A DNA stretch of 52,063 nt from Nocardia altamirensis NBRC 108246 (GCF_001612685.1 NZ_BDAY01000089.1:1-52063), one strand, 5' to 3'; shown: positions 22,397 through 30,136, counted from the first letter of the stretch. Made by a program: numbers and translations. The notes: a model not told the origin generated them from the sequence alone.

Positions 22397-24405
22397 TTGG
22401 GGAACTGGAAGTGGTTGCACGCGACATCGCTGGGCCCACACCGAGCTTCGCGGAATCGCGTAGTCATCTAACGGCCATGTGGGGCAAGCGGGCAAAGGGT
22501 ACGGCGTATGCCTGCTTGGCGTTCAAGCACGCTGAGACTGAGAAGTGGATCGAAGAAGCGTACGAATGGCCGAGGCAGGCGAGCCAGGTCTGGCAGGCGA
22601 TCGAGCGTCACGCAGCTGATCACCACTGCTTCTATTCGCCCAACCTCATGCGGACCGAGAGTCGCAGCAAGGGCAACTCCGTACAACGTCGCTGGGTGTG
22701 GCTTGACCAAGACCGTGCCGTAGTTGATGCCGGGTTCTTCAAGGAGTACCCAGCTACGCGCACTGTCGCGTCCGGTTCGGATGGCCACACCCAACGTTTC
22801 TGGCGCATGGATGCGCTCCTGACGACGGAGCAGCACCAGCAAGCATGCTGGGGCGTCGGTCGTACTTTGCGGTGTGGAAATGACAAGGTCACGGACAACG
22901 ACCTGTTCCGCATTCCGGGCACGCTGAACCTCAAGCACAACCCACCGGTGCCGGTGCGTCTGGTCGAGGTGTTGGTGGACGCAACCTACGACGGGCGAGC
23001 CTTCAGAGACGCCGTGCGGGCTGATGACTACGCCGTGACCGACGATGAACCCGCGAACGTGCCAGACGCCGTACGTCCCTCCCAGATGCCGGCCAAGGGG
23101 TCTTCGCTATTCAATGCGCTCAGTGACGACACGACGGGTAAAGACTCGGGACGGTACAAGCTGACGTGGAACGCCGTCGCTCTGTGCCGGGAAGCTGGGT
23201 ACACCGTGGCCGAAACGCTTTGGCTGATGCGAGATTACGAACCGGGCCGCGACAAGTACGAGGTGGAAAAGCACTACGTCGGCGGGCTGCCTCTGAAGAT
23301 TGCTCAGTTCTACGCCGACAAGATCGCGAAGGATGAGAAGGGCATCGAACCGGAGGACGCAAGCTTGATGCCCTGGCTTGGGCGCACGGAATCGGGCGAC
23401 TGGCAAAGCGGGAACGGCGAACTAGTGAACATCGCCGACCTGCTCGCGACAAGTCCACCAGTCGCCAATTTCCTCGAGCATGAGTTCATCCTCAAGGGTC
23501 ACGTAGTCAAGCTGACTGCGCGTTCAGGTGCGGGCAAGTCGATCACCACTGCGGTGATGGGCTTCCACTGGGCACGAGGGTTGTCGGCAACGGACCTTGA
23601 AGAGGAAGGAACGCGCCAGCTAGAGCGACCGCTACGGGTTCTGTACCTGGACGGCGAACTCGGCGTGCACTGGTGGCACCGATACCTCGGCCTGATGGGC
23701 GCGACGGGTGAGGACATGAGCAACTTCCTCCTGAAGTGCTTCCCGACCTGGCCGTCACTCGCGAAAGATGAAGGTGCAAAACGGTTCTGGCATCTGTTTA
23801 ATGCCACCACACCGGACGTGGTGATCATGGATACGCTGTCGGCATTCACCAAAGGCGAGAAGGAGAACGACGCCGATACGTGGGCGCGGTTCGATGAGCG
23901 AATTACCCTGCCCCTCAAGGTCCGTGGGATCACCTTCATCATCAATGACCACGCGGGCTATGCCGACGAAGCGCGACGTGGACGCGGCAACTCTTCGAAG
24001 CAGTCCAACATCGACATCGAGTGGGGCATCTCCGCAGACGCCAACAACCGCGACAAGCTGTACCTGACCAGAGAGAAGGACCGTACCGGGCTTATCCCGC
24101 ACAAGCTGGAGCTGAGGCGGTACGACGACCCGCTACGTATCGAACGCATCGTCCATCCCACACCCACCGATGGTGTCGTCACGGTCGACCTCGGGAGAAG
24201 CGGGAGCCGAAAGGCTGGCCGCCCAGCACGTGACTTTGAGCGAGACGTCGAATCGGTGCGGGCGTACCTCGGGGCGAACCCAGGTGCATCTGCGAACCAG
24301 GTGTTCAAGAACCTGCACATCCGCAAGCAGCGCGTCTATGAGGCTTACAACTTGATCATGGGCGAGGCGTCAGAGGTCGATGATGCGCTCAGCGAGGACA
24401 TCTGA
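22393..24405 (+). CDS. Primase-helicase replication protein (RepB-like AEP primase fused to RecA-like ATPase)
   Basis: A 670-residue fusion. The N-terminal third resembles the RepB-like archaeo-eukaryotic primase family: motif I WVWLDQD (about 100-106), a GSDGHTQRFWRMD segment (about 128-140) and RIPGTLNLKHNPP (about 174-186). The central domain is a RecA-like ATPase with Walker A ARSGAGKS (about 376-383), LYLDGELG, and Walker B PDVVIMDTLSAF (about 474). The downstream DHAGYADEARRGRGNSSKQ is typical of RepA-type hexameric helicases. The C terminus ends in an HTH-like segment (GASANQVFKNLHIRKQRVYEAY). It should prime and unwind DNA at the element's own origin, which probably lies directly downstream. 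Confidence 0.87.
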   Translation: MIGELEVVARDIAGPTPSFAESRSHLTAMWGKRAKGTAYACLAFKHAETEKWIEEAYEWPRQASQVWQAIERHAADHHCFYSPNLMRTESRSKGNSVQRRWVWLDQDRAVVDAGFFKEYPATRTVASGSDGHTQRFWRMDALLTTEQHQQACWGVGRTLRCGNDKVTDNDLFRIPGTLNLKHNPPVPVRLVEVLVDATYDGRAFRDAVRADDYAVTDDEPANVPDAVRPSQMPAKGSSLFNALSDDTTGKDSGRYKLTWNAVALCREAGYTVAETLWLMRDYEPGRDKYEVEKHYVGGLPLKIAQFYADKIAKDEKGIEPEDASLMPWLGRTESGDWQSGNGELVNIADLLATSPPVANFLEHEFILKGHVVKLTARSGAGKSITTAVMGFHWARGLSATDLEEEGTRQLERPLRVLYLDGELGVHWWHRYLGLMGATGEDMSNFLLKCFPTWPSLAKDEGAKRFWHLFNATTPDVVIMDTLSAFTKGEKENDADTWARFDERITLPLKVRGITFIINDHAGYADEARRGRGNSSKQSNIDIEWGISADANNRDKLYLTREKDRTGLIPHKLELRRYDDPLRIERIVHPTPTDGVVTVDLGRSGSRKAGRPARDFERDVESVRAYLGANPGASANQVFKNLHIRKQRVYEAYNLIMGEASEVDDALSEDI

Positions 24406-24407
24406 GG

Positions 24408-24520
24408 GTTGTTCCCGAATGGTGTTCCGGAATGGTGTTCCGGAATTGTTCTGAGACTGTTCCGGCGCAGGACCGGAATCTGTTCCGGAATACTATAAAA
24501 GCGAAGCGATATAGTAATTG
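24408..24520 (+). other. Candidate replication origin: iterons and AT-rich hairpin
   Basis: Starting three bases after the replication gene, the decamer GTTCCGGAAT or close variants occur at 24411 (GTTCCCGAAT), 24424, 24437, 24448 (GTTCTGAGAC), 24459 (GTTCCGGCGC) and 24482, spaced 13, 13, 11, 11 and 23 bases. A reversed CCGGAAT lies at 24473. The motif is itself nearly palindromic. An AT-rich stretch follows with a perfect 7-bp hairpin, TACTATA/TATAGTA around a 12-base loop (24491-24516). Iterons next to an AT-rich unwinding region beside the rep gene are the usual layout of a theta origin. Confidence 0.65.
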
Positions 24521-24619
24521 GAACAAATAATGAAGCGGAACGGGACCCCGACTGCGGGCCGAGGCAATCGCTCACAAGCTCAGAAGGGTTTCTTCTGTGC
24601 GCGAGAAAGGAGAAAGACA

Positions 24620-24904
24620 ATGACGCTCGTTCTATTGGACCCGACGCCCATCTACAAACGGCACAGGTGCGAAAGGCAACACCGCACAGCCCGGACGTTC
24701 ATGAAGTGCGCAATTCCACGGGCGGTGTGGATACAGGGCGAGGGAGAGTATGCGCTCATCGCATGGTGCCGGGTACCTAGCGTGATGCTTTACCCGACCC
24801 GTGGACCTGCGGAAGCTGCGAAAGGCCAAATCGACCAATCAGCCTGCGGGCACGGCTGCACCGGAAAGCACGAGATTGTCAGGGTGCCGTTGGTGGGCTG
24901 GTGA
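24620..24904 (+). CDS. Hypothetical protein, 94 residues
   Basis: Begins MTLVLLDPTPIYKRHRCERQ, with four Cys (RHRCERQ, MKCAIP, AWCRVP, SACGHGCTG) and a hydrophilic composition. AAAGGAG lies 8 bases before ATG 24620. The frame is open from 24530 (ATG), so a 124-residue form starting within the origin region is possible but lacks a good ribosome binding site. No family recognised. The following gap, 24905-25223, has no strong gene. Confidence 0.6.
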   Translation: MTLVLLDPTPIYKRHRCERQHRTARTFMKCAIPRAVWIQGEGEYALIAWCRVPSVMLYPTRGPAEAAKGQIDQSACGHGCTGKHEIVRVPLVGW

Positions 24905-25047
24905 CGAGGATGCCGTCTAACTAATCATTAGATGAGTGGGATTCATGCGCAGGAAGGGCGCTGTGTGATGAGACTGTGCGTGGGTCCGATTCATCTGGTG
25001 TAGCGGGCGATATGACGTCTGCGAACGGTGCGACCGTGTGATTTATC

Positions 25048-25242
25048 GTGCCACGGTATTGCAGACGCTGTATGGGCCTGCTGGCGCTCCCTTTGTGTGC
25101 CTGCTCGGTGCGTGATGTCGGCAACGATGCGCCGCGGGAGATAAAACCGGGACCAATGTCTGAAGAAATACAGTTGTTGAACGCTGCCCGATTGCGGGCG
25201 GTGTGGGATGAAGGGAAAAGGAAATGGTCAAAGTTACTATGA
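25048..25242 (+). CDS. Doubtful small ORF ahead of the deoxyribosyltransferase-like gene
   Basis: A 64-codon frame from GTG 25048 with PRYCRRC at the N terminus. It overlaps the start of the next gene by 19 bases. A shorter version from ATG 25157 (28 codons, MSEEIQLLNAARLRAVWDEG) would be an upstream coupled leader peptide. No homology recognised and weak start signals. Confidence 0.3.
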   Translation: MPRYCRRCMGLLALPLCACSVRDVGNDAPREIKPGPMSEEIQLLNAARLRAVWDEGKRKWSKLL

Positions 25243-25856
25243 ATCTGTCCGAGGGCGGGAAAAGGAAGTTTCCGCATGTCTACCTGGCTGGCAGTATCTA
25301 TCAAAATGACTGGAGGCATAGCCTTGTGTCTGATCTGAGAAGTGCCAACGCCACGGACAACGGTCTGTTGAGGAAGTGGCCCGCGATGCTCGTTGAAACC
25401 AAGATCGGCGGGGAAGCCTTTAGTTGGAACTACTGCGGGCCGTATGTCGCCTCGTGCGACCATGGTTGCGCCCACGGCCCAGGCACCCATGGAACCAATC
25501 GAACCATGTGCCATCCTGACGACTACGAACAAAAGACTCGCGGATGGGTCCACGCTCATTGCTTGGAGGCGATTCGTGACTGCGACATCTTCTTCGCTTG
25601 GCTCGGGAATAGCAAGACTCCGTGCACGGCATATGGGACTCTGGTGGAGATTGGGTATGCCGCAGCTCAAGGCAAGCAATTGGTTATTGCAGGTGAATGT
25701 GTAGCTCGGCATTGCACCTGTGAATCGGACGAGTTGTGGTTCTCCCGACAGTTCCCCGACGCCTTGGTTGTGGGTGCCCCCGATCCCATCCATGCATTTC
25801 ACCAGGCTATCCACCGATTGCGGCAGGATCATGGCGGAATAAACTTCTTCTTCTGA
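25224..25856 (+). CDS. Nucleoside 2-deoxyribosyltransferase-like protein
   Basis: A 210-residue protein with the marks of the nucleoside 2-deoxyribosyltransferase superfamily: first strand VYLAGSI (19-25), acidic CDIFFAWL (Asp121), and YGTLVEIGYAAAQGKQLVIAG with the candidate catalytic Glu142 in the position used by known enzymes. Between strand 1 and the acidic motif there is an insert rich in Cys and His (YCGPYVASCDHGCAHGPGTHG), unusual for the classical enzymes. Such proteins exchange bases on deoxyribonucleosides or hydrolyse N-glycosidic bonds of nucleotides. In a mobile element this could be salvage, base modification or nucleotide depletion in defence. AAAGGA precedes ATG 25224. Local GC is lower than in flanking genes, suggesting recent transfer. 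Confidence 0.72.
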   Translation: MVKVTMNLSEGGKRKFPHVYLAGSIYQNDWRHSLVSDLRSANATDNGLLRKWPAMLVETKIGGEAFSWNYCGPYVASCDHGCAHGPGTHGTNRTMCHPDDYEQKTRGWVHAHCLEAIRDCDIFFAWLGNSKTPCTAYGTLVEIGYAAAQGKQLVIAGECVARHCTCESDELWFSRQFPDALVVGAPDPIHAFHQAIHRLRQDHGGINFFF

Positions 25857-26007
25857 TTGTGGGTTCTGTCTGAGGCTATGGCTTAGTCACGCCTGCCCGC
25901 GACGGAGAAAACTTAGGGATACGGACTCGCGGCGATTTCGTGCAATCATCCTGTCAATGGCGCGTGCCGCCGCGCATCATTCCGGAGGAAACCAGAAAGG
26001 GAAGCCA

Positions 26008-26286
26008 ATGGGCTACCGAGCTTTTCGAGATAACCGGACCAACACCAGCGACTTTGCAGCACTTGAGGAATTCGTATTCTACCGCATTCCTGGGGTGGAT
26101 CAGGTATTCCGCGTCACTGCGAAGGAACTGGCTAGGCGGACATGTCAGGACTGCTCTGTTCCCGTCCTCACGATGGCTAACAAGACCATGGGAAAGGTGT
26201 TGTGGTGGTGGCACGATGATTCATGCCCAACTGCGCCAGAGGGGTCTAAAGCCAATGCGCGGGTGCTTGCGCGTCCGAAGCGATAG
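26008..26286 (+). CDS. Hypothetical protein, 92 residues
   Basis: Starts MGYRAFRDNRTNTSDFAALE at ATG 26008 with AAAGGGAAG upstream. It contains FYRIPGVDQVFRVTAKELAR, CQDC and WWWHDDSCP. No family recognised. The competing overlapping frame (25940-26434) is a shadow here, but its last 43 codons are a separate real gene at 26303. Confidence 0.55.
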   Translation: MGYRAFRDNRTNTSDFAALEEFVFYRIPGVDQVFRVTAKELARRTCQDCSVPVLTMANKTMGKVLWWWHDDSCPTAPEGSKANARVLARPKR

Positions 26287-26302
26287 GAAAGGAGGAATGG
26301 AA

Positions 26303-26434
26303 ATGGAAAAGAAGCAATTGACACGGGCTGATCTCGCGAAGATGACGCCCGAGGAAATCGTCAAGGCTCAGAAGGAAGGTCTCTTGAGGGACATTCTGAG
26401 CGGCAAGAACAAGCATCCTGCCAGTGCGACGTAA
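26303..26434 (+). CDS. Small protein of 43 residues with MTPEEIVKAQ motif
   Basis: MEKKQLTRADLAKMTPEEIV followed by KAQKEGLLRDILSGK. ATG 26303 is 7 bases after a near-perfect AAAGGAGG. Short proteins with the pattern MTPEEIVxAxxxGxLxDLLxG recur in actinobacterial phages and integrative elements, so the gene is probably real despite its length. Function unknown; the pattern resembles a small helical adaptor. Confidence 0.65.
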   Translation: MEKKQLTRADLAKMTPEEIVKAQKEGLLRDILSGKNKHPASAT

Positions 26435-26549
26435 GGCTCACGCACCGCGATAGCGGGAGTGGGTAAGGATCGACCGAAACCAGCTGATAGTGCTATCGCC
26501 GCAACGGCAAGGCGCGCAAGCGATTCGGTGAATCCGTGAACTATTAACT

Positions 26550-26567
26550 CAGCGGGTCTACCCGCTG
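26550..26567 (+). promoter_or_regulatory. Hairpin just upstream of the 26589 gene
   Basis: CAGCGGG-TCTA-CCCGCTG is a perfect 7-bp stem with a tetraloop, ending 6 bases before the GAAAGGGG ribosome binding site. It may separate transcripts or protect the 5' end of a processed mRNA. The remainder of the gap (26435-26549) shows a small palindrome GATAGTGCTATC and no gene. Confidence 0.4.
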
Positions 26568-26588
26568 TCACCGAAAGGGGAAGATCAA

Positions 26589-27209
26589 ATGTCCGTTCTC
26601 GAAGAACTGAAGGCCCGCGTGATCGCGGGAGGTAAGGCGACGCCGAAGGAATACGCCGAGGCGCGGGCCACTGACGAGCTGGCCGAACTCAAGGCTCAGT
26701 CTGAGGCGCGCGAAGCCAAAGAGAAGGCCGACGCTGAACACCAGGCCGCCGTGGCTGAATTCCTGACCGACTACGAGGAGTTCATGACTACGGACCTCGA
26801 TCCGCTGCGCGATGCGTACGCGAGGGTTGTGCTGGAGGTTGCCGACCTCCACACCCAGCTCGAGGAACACCGCAAGAAGCAGTCCGGGATCAAGGTGAGG
26901 GCTTCGCGGCTGGGCCTGCACAACCATCCCCGTACAGGAAACTCGATTCCCCAGCATGCGCCTGTTCCTGAAGATGCGGAGCGGTGGAGGACTCAGCTCG
27001 TGACCGGCGATTACCTCGAACATGCGGTGGAGGAAGGCAAGTGCGGGTTCGTGCAGAGCCGGGGCAAGGCCGTCTCCCACGTGCTCCACACGCCCGAGCG
27101 CCGGGAAGAGATTCGTTCGCTGAATGAGCCCGGAGTCAACAAGAAGCAGGTCGGTGCTGAGATGCGCGATCGGATTCTGACCGAGGCCGAGGCGCTGCCC
27201 AGCGAGTAA
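26589..27209 (+). CDS. Hypothetical coiled-coil protein
   Basis: A 206-residue protein. The first 110 residues are strongly helical and charged (ELAELKAQSEAREAKEKADAEHQAAVAEF and VADLHTQLEEHRKKQ), predicting a coiled coil. The C-terminal part (GVNKKQVGAEMRDRILTEAEALPSE) is also charged. GAAAGGGGAAG lies 5 bases before the ATG. Its shape is like phage scaffold or head-associated accessory proteins, but nothing in the sequence proves that. It precedes the small-terminase-like gene by 70 bases. Confidence 0.65.
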   Translation: MSVLEELKARVIAGGKATPKEYAEARATDELAELKAQSEAREAKEKADAEHQAAVAEFLTDYEEFMTTDLDPLRDAYARVVLEVADLHTQLEEHRKKQSGIKVRASRLGLHNHPRTGNSIPQHAPVPEDAERWRTQLVTGDYLEHAVEEGKCGFVQSRGKAVSHVLHTPERREEIRSLNEPGVNKKQVGAEMRDRILTEAEALPSE

Positions 27210-27279
27210 GACTGTGGTCCCGTGACGCCGCCCACGGGGCCAGCAAGGTATGCCGAGAACCAGAGAAAGGGGAAATATC

Positions 27280-27801
27280 ATGCGCAGCAAGCACGATGGG
27301 GCCGACGCTCGCACGAACGTGGTCCGGGCTAAGGCACGTCGCGCCAAGGCCGTACGAATGAAGATCGAGGGCGCGAGCTACGCCGAAATCAAGGTGGCGT
27401 GTGGATACAACTCGCTCAAGTACACCCGTGAGGAAGTGCGCGACGGGCTCAAGGCGTATTGGGCTCAGGACTTCGAGGAGAAGCAACAGCTATTGGCTCT
27501 GGCGATGGGTCGTCTCGACCGCGCGCAGCGAGTGGCTATGAAGCTGATCCTGAACCCCGACGTAGACGCACGCGATCGGGCGAAGGCGATGGATTCGCTC
27601 ACGGCGCTGCTGAACCGCCAGGCGCGATTCCAGGCTCTCGACGCCAAGCCCACGGCTGACGATGACGGCAACGCTGTCGATCTGTGGCTTATCGAGATTG
27701 GCGGACAGGCCGAGCGACCCACTGAGTTGTCCGACGCTGACGAAGACGAGCCGGAGTATGAGGACGGCGACGAAGACTTGGACGACGAGGACGACGAATA
27801 G
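27280..27801 (+). CDS. HTH protein resembling phage small terminase subunits
   Basis: A 173-residue protein from ATG 27280 (GAAAGGGGAAA upstream). The N-terminal HTH (RAKAVRMKIEGASYAEIKVACGYNS, residues about 23-47) is followed by helices with MGRLDRAQRVAMKLILNPDVDARDRAKAM and LTALLNRQARFQALDAK. This order, HTH then a conserved RLDxxQ helix pair then RQARxxxLDA, is common among small-terminase-like DNA-binding proteins of actinobacterial phages. The last 25 residues are almost all acidic (DEDEPEYEDGDEDLDDEDDE), like a DNA mimic tail. No large terminase gene follows. It could redirect packaging by a helper phage, or be only a regulator. Confidence 0.65.
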   Translation: MRSKHDGADARTNVVRAKARRAKAVRMKIEGASYAEIKVACGYNSLKYTREEVRDGLKAYWAQDFEEKQQLLALAMGRLDRAQRVAMKLILNPDVDARDRAKAMDSLTALLNRQARFQALDAKPTADDDGNAVDLWLIEIGGQAERPTELSDADEDEPEYEDGDEDLDDEDDE

Positions 27802-27804
27802 ACC

Positions 27805-27880
27805 CGGAGTGCACAACTGCCCCCGTGCACTCCGCCCAGCCCCGCGACGGGCTTCTCCCCTTCCACCGTCGCGGGGCTTT
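27805..27880 (+). terminator. Tandem hairpins ending the rightward gene group
   Basis: CGGAGTGCAC/GTGCACTCCG (27805-27834, perfect 10 bp) is followed by AGCCCCGCGACGG/CCGTCGCGGGGCT (27838-27878, perfect 13 bp) and TTTCTC. The second is a strong intrinsic terminator. Confidence 0.8.
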
Positions 27881-27911
27881 CTCGTAGCTACCCGATGATG
27901 AGGAGGAACAG

Positions 27912-28319
27912 ATGGCCGAGCGGGCCGATGTCAGGAAGCGCCGTGCGAAAGCTCTTGCCATGCGCGAACGTGGGTCGGGTGTGGACGAGATACGCGAAGC
28001 GCTGGGTTACAGCACGAATCGTCTTGTCCGACATGACATCCGTAAGGCGCGTCAGGATATCGCGCATCCGAAGCCTGCCCAACGCACTCGCAAGCCGCGC
28101 GAGGATGACGGGTTGCCAGTAGACATCCTGACGTCTCGGGATCGTCGCGTGCATAGATTCATCGCGCAACGTACGAAAGAGCGTGAGCGTCGTCTTGAGG
28201 GCCTGCTACGCGCGTCCGGGTTGACCGTCGCGCAAATGTCGCCGGAGCGACTGGGTAAACGTGTCTGGCATCTCGAACAGTACGACGCTTTGAACTTCCG
28301 GGCAGCGCAACGAATGTGA
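27912..28319 (+). CDS. Second small HTH protein, related in layout to the 27280 gene
   Basis: A 135-residue basic protein. RKRRAKALAMRERGSGVDEIREALGYSTN near residues 8-36 aligns in pattern with the HTH of the 27280 product (same G-x-x-Y/V-x-E-I spacing and a GY motif). The remainder is different and very basic, with SRDRRVHRFIAQRTKERERRLEGLL and a final helix SPERLGKRVWHLEQYDALNFR. The start ATG 27912 has GAGGAA upstream. It converges on the Scr1-type module. DNA binding is likely; function is unknown. Confidence 0.65.
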   Translation: MAERADVRKRRAKALAMRERGSGVDEIREALGYSTNRLVRHDIRKARQDIAHPKPAQRTRKPREDDGLPVDILTSRDRRVHRFIAQRTKERERRLEGLLRASGLTVAQMSPERLGKRVWHLEQYDALNFRAAQRM

Positions 28320-28394
28320 TGGAGCGAGACCGACACGACGCCTGATCACAGTCCACGCATACCGTTGCCGACGTGCGGTGTGGAACCACTCATC

Positions 28395-29234
28395 TCACAT
28401 GTCATCAGAACGCAGTTCGTCCATGGCTGCGGCGATCATGGCGCGCGCGTCTTGTCCGTGGATGGCTTGGTCCTTGAGACGGTGGAATGCCTTGTCGTAC
28501 AACGCTATCTCGCTGGGCTGGGTGATCGTCAGCTCAGCCGAGATGGTCTCGACCTGGACCATGCGGGTGTCGAACATGATGAAGTTGTTGGTGGGCGCGG
28601 TGTAGGTATGCGCCGACGGGACGATGCCCAGCACGACGCGAGGCAGAGACATCGCCGTGAGCAATCGGTCCATCTGTTCGAGCATCGTGTCTGCGGTGCC
28701 GACGCGGGTGTGGAGAACCTGTTCCGCGAGCATGAAGTAGAACCGGTGATTACCTCGGTACAGGACTTGCTGACGTTCGAGGCGCGCGGAAAGGCTCGCG
28801 TCTATCTCGGTCGCTGGCTCGTCGCAGAAGTCGAGCACGGCCCGCAACAGAGCCTCAGCGTAGGGCGGCGTCTGCAACAAGCCTGGCACAAGGACGGGCT
28901 CATACCAGCGCATGAGGCTCGTTTTGGCCTCGGATGCGATCGACTGTTTCTGCCTGTGTGGCAAGCGCATCCGTCGCCATTCGAGATAGGCGGTTTCGAC
29001 GTTGCGCAGGTTGGCGATGAGGTCGGGCACTTGATCCGCGGTGCGGGTGTGGATGCACCAGACGCGCACGTCATCGTCTGTCGGCACCTGCTTGCCGTAC
29101 TCGATCTTCGAGACCTTGGAAGGGGGCCAACCGGCAAGCTCGGACAGTTGCCTACCGGTCAGCCCTGCATCCTTGCGGAGGTTGCGCAGGCGCTCACCGA
29201 ACGCCTCGCGGGCCTCTTTCGCGGTAGTGGTCAC
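28395..29234 (-). CDS. Scr1-type HTH regulator (XRE domain plus DUF5753)
   Basis: A 279-residue regulator. The XRE HTH is FGERLRNLRKDAGLTGRQLSELAGWPPSKVSKIEYGKQVP (residues about 11-50). The DUF5753 part follows, with YEPVLVPGLLQTPPYAEALL (about 111-130), ARLERQQVLYRG and a C-terminal PSEIALYDKAFHRLKDQA. Proteins of this type in actinobacteria are called Scr1 or antitoxin-like regulators and normally pair with a small DUF397 or DUF6879 protein. Here the DUF6879 gene lies immediately upstream and overlaps by four bases (29231-29234), so both are made from one mRNA. Confidence 0.9.
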   Translation of the reverse strand: MTTTAKEAREAFGERLRNLRKDAGLTGRQLSELAGWPPSKVSKIEYGKQVPTDDDVRVWCIHTRTADQVPDLIANLRNVETAYLEWRRMRLPHRQKQSIASEAKTSLMRWYEPVLVPGLLQTPPYAEALLRAVLDFCDEPATEIDASLSARLERQQVLYRGNHRFYFMLAEQVLHTRVGTADTMLEQMDRLLTAMSLPRVVLGIVPSAHTYTAPTNNFIMFDTRMVQVETISAELTITQPSEIALYDKAFHRLKDQAIHGQDARAMIAAAMDELRSDDM

Positions 29235-29749
29235 GCCTTGACGTATTCAGCGTGGGGGACTGCCTTGTCCCACACTCGATTCCACACCGCCCGTGCGTGT
29301 TCGACTATCACCGGGTCGTGGCTGATGCCCCACCCGACGTAGCGGCCCGATGGCTCGAAGACTGTGAACGCGAGCGCTCGGTCATCGAGGAGCCAGAAGT
29401 CATCCGTAGTCAGCTCGGAAGGGTCGATCAGGTGTCGGGGCAGGTACCGGATTTCCTCGCCTACAGCGATGTTCTGTTCTGAGACAACGAGACCCCACCG
29501 GGTGTAGTCGGTGTGTGGCTCGGTGACGACGCGGGCACGGCGAATCTCTCGGCCTGTGCTCGTGACCTCACGAATCAGGTTCCACCAGTCCGTGCCCCAT
29601 GCGTAGTCGTCGGGCTCGCCGGCCAAAAACTTGCCGAACGGCTCGGCTTCCTCTGGCGTCTCGTACGTGTCGAGCACTTCAAGGTGGTAGGCGCTGTGCT
29701 CGCAGGACCGGAGAAGGTCGTCGATTTCCTCACCTTGGAGTAGCTGCAT
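29231..29749 (-). CDS. DUF6879-type protein, partner of the Scr1 regulator
   Basis: A 172-residue protein with typical family features: LLRSCEHSAYHLEVLDTY at the N terminus, EPFGKFLAGEPDDYAWGTDWWNLIREVTSTGREIRRARVV, LVVSEQNIAVGEEIRYLPR, DFWLLDDRALAFTVFEPSGR and C-terminal VIVEHARAVWNRVWDKA. Family members occur with Scr1 regulators, but their biochemical activity is not established. The gene overlaps the regulator by four bases and the upstream gene by 20 bases. A role as toxin, ligand or signalling partner would fit the arrangement; none is shown by the sequence. Confidence 0.85.
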   Translation of the reverse strand: MQLLQGEEIDDLLRSCEHSAYHLEVLDTYETPEEAEPFGKFLAGEPDDYAWGTDWWNLIREVTSTGREIRRARVVTEPHTDYTRWGLVVSEQNIAVGEEIRYLPRHLIDPSELTTDDFWLLDDRALAFTVFEPSGRYVGWGISHDPVIVEHARAVWNRVWDKAVPHAEYVKA

Positions 29750-30101
29750 GAATCCAAATCTCCTGTCCTACGGGAACCTCGATGCTGGTCTCGTGGTCCG
29801 GGGTGTTCATCTGTGCCAACGCCTCAACGTCCGTCACCGGAGTACCCGTCAGGATGAACGTGCCACGTCCGGTGTCCTCCAACGGTGCGCCGACGCTGGT
29901 TCCTGGGCGGGTGTGGGCAAGCAGCCGGTGCGGGATCTCCACGCGGTCATCGTGCCCCTTCACCCTCCAGCTCTGAACGACGTACGTACCTCGGTTCGTG
30001 GCGAAGAGCGTTGGGCTTCCACCGTTCTGGGTGTTCTTACCGAGGAACGTTAGGCGCAAGGGTTGATCTTCTGTTGTGGCGTTTCGTGTGATTTCTTCCA
30101 T
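29730..30101 (-). CDS. Unknown protein, first gene of the Scr1/DUF6879 module
   Basis: A 123-residue protein with alternating hydrophobic strands (RLTFLGKNTQNGGSPTLFAT, RGTYVVQSWRVKG, IPHRLLAHTRPGTS, GTFILTGTPVTD), likely a small beta fold. No family recognised, although it looks similar in pattern to small proteins found next to DUF6879 genes. No ribosome binding site precedes ATG 30101, but a promoter lies close enough (30136-30107) for a leaderless mRNA. It overlaps the DUF6879 gene by 20 bases, so the three genes form one transcription unit. Confidence 0.7.
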   Translation of the reverse strand: MEEITRNATTEDQPLRLTFLGKNTQNGGSPTLFATNRGTYVVQSWRVKGHDDRVEIPHRLLAHTRPGTSVGAPLEDTGRGTFILTGTPVTDVEALAQMNTPDHETSIEVPVGQEIWIHAATPR

Positions 30102-30106
30102 GCATC

Positions 30107-30136
30107 AATCGTCAGACACCGGGAGAAACTGGTCAA
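30107..30136 (-). promoter_or_regulatory. Predicted promoter of the Scr1/DUF6879 module
   Basis: Minus-strand TTGACC (30136-30131), an 18-base spacer, and ACGATT (30112-30107), ending five bases before the ATG at 30101. Transcription would start at or next to the start codon, consistent with a leaderless message. Confidence 0.45.

Noticed and set aside
24530..24904. Longer start at ATG 24530 for the gene after the origin
   Set aside because: ATG 24620 has a strong AAAGGAG site while 24530 lies next to the AT-rich hairpin with a weak one.
24921..25832. Minus-strand ORF of 303 codons
   Set aside because: It lies opposite the deoxyribosyltransferase-like gene, which has clear motifs and a ribosome binding site; the minus product shows no domain.
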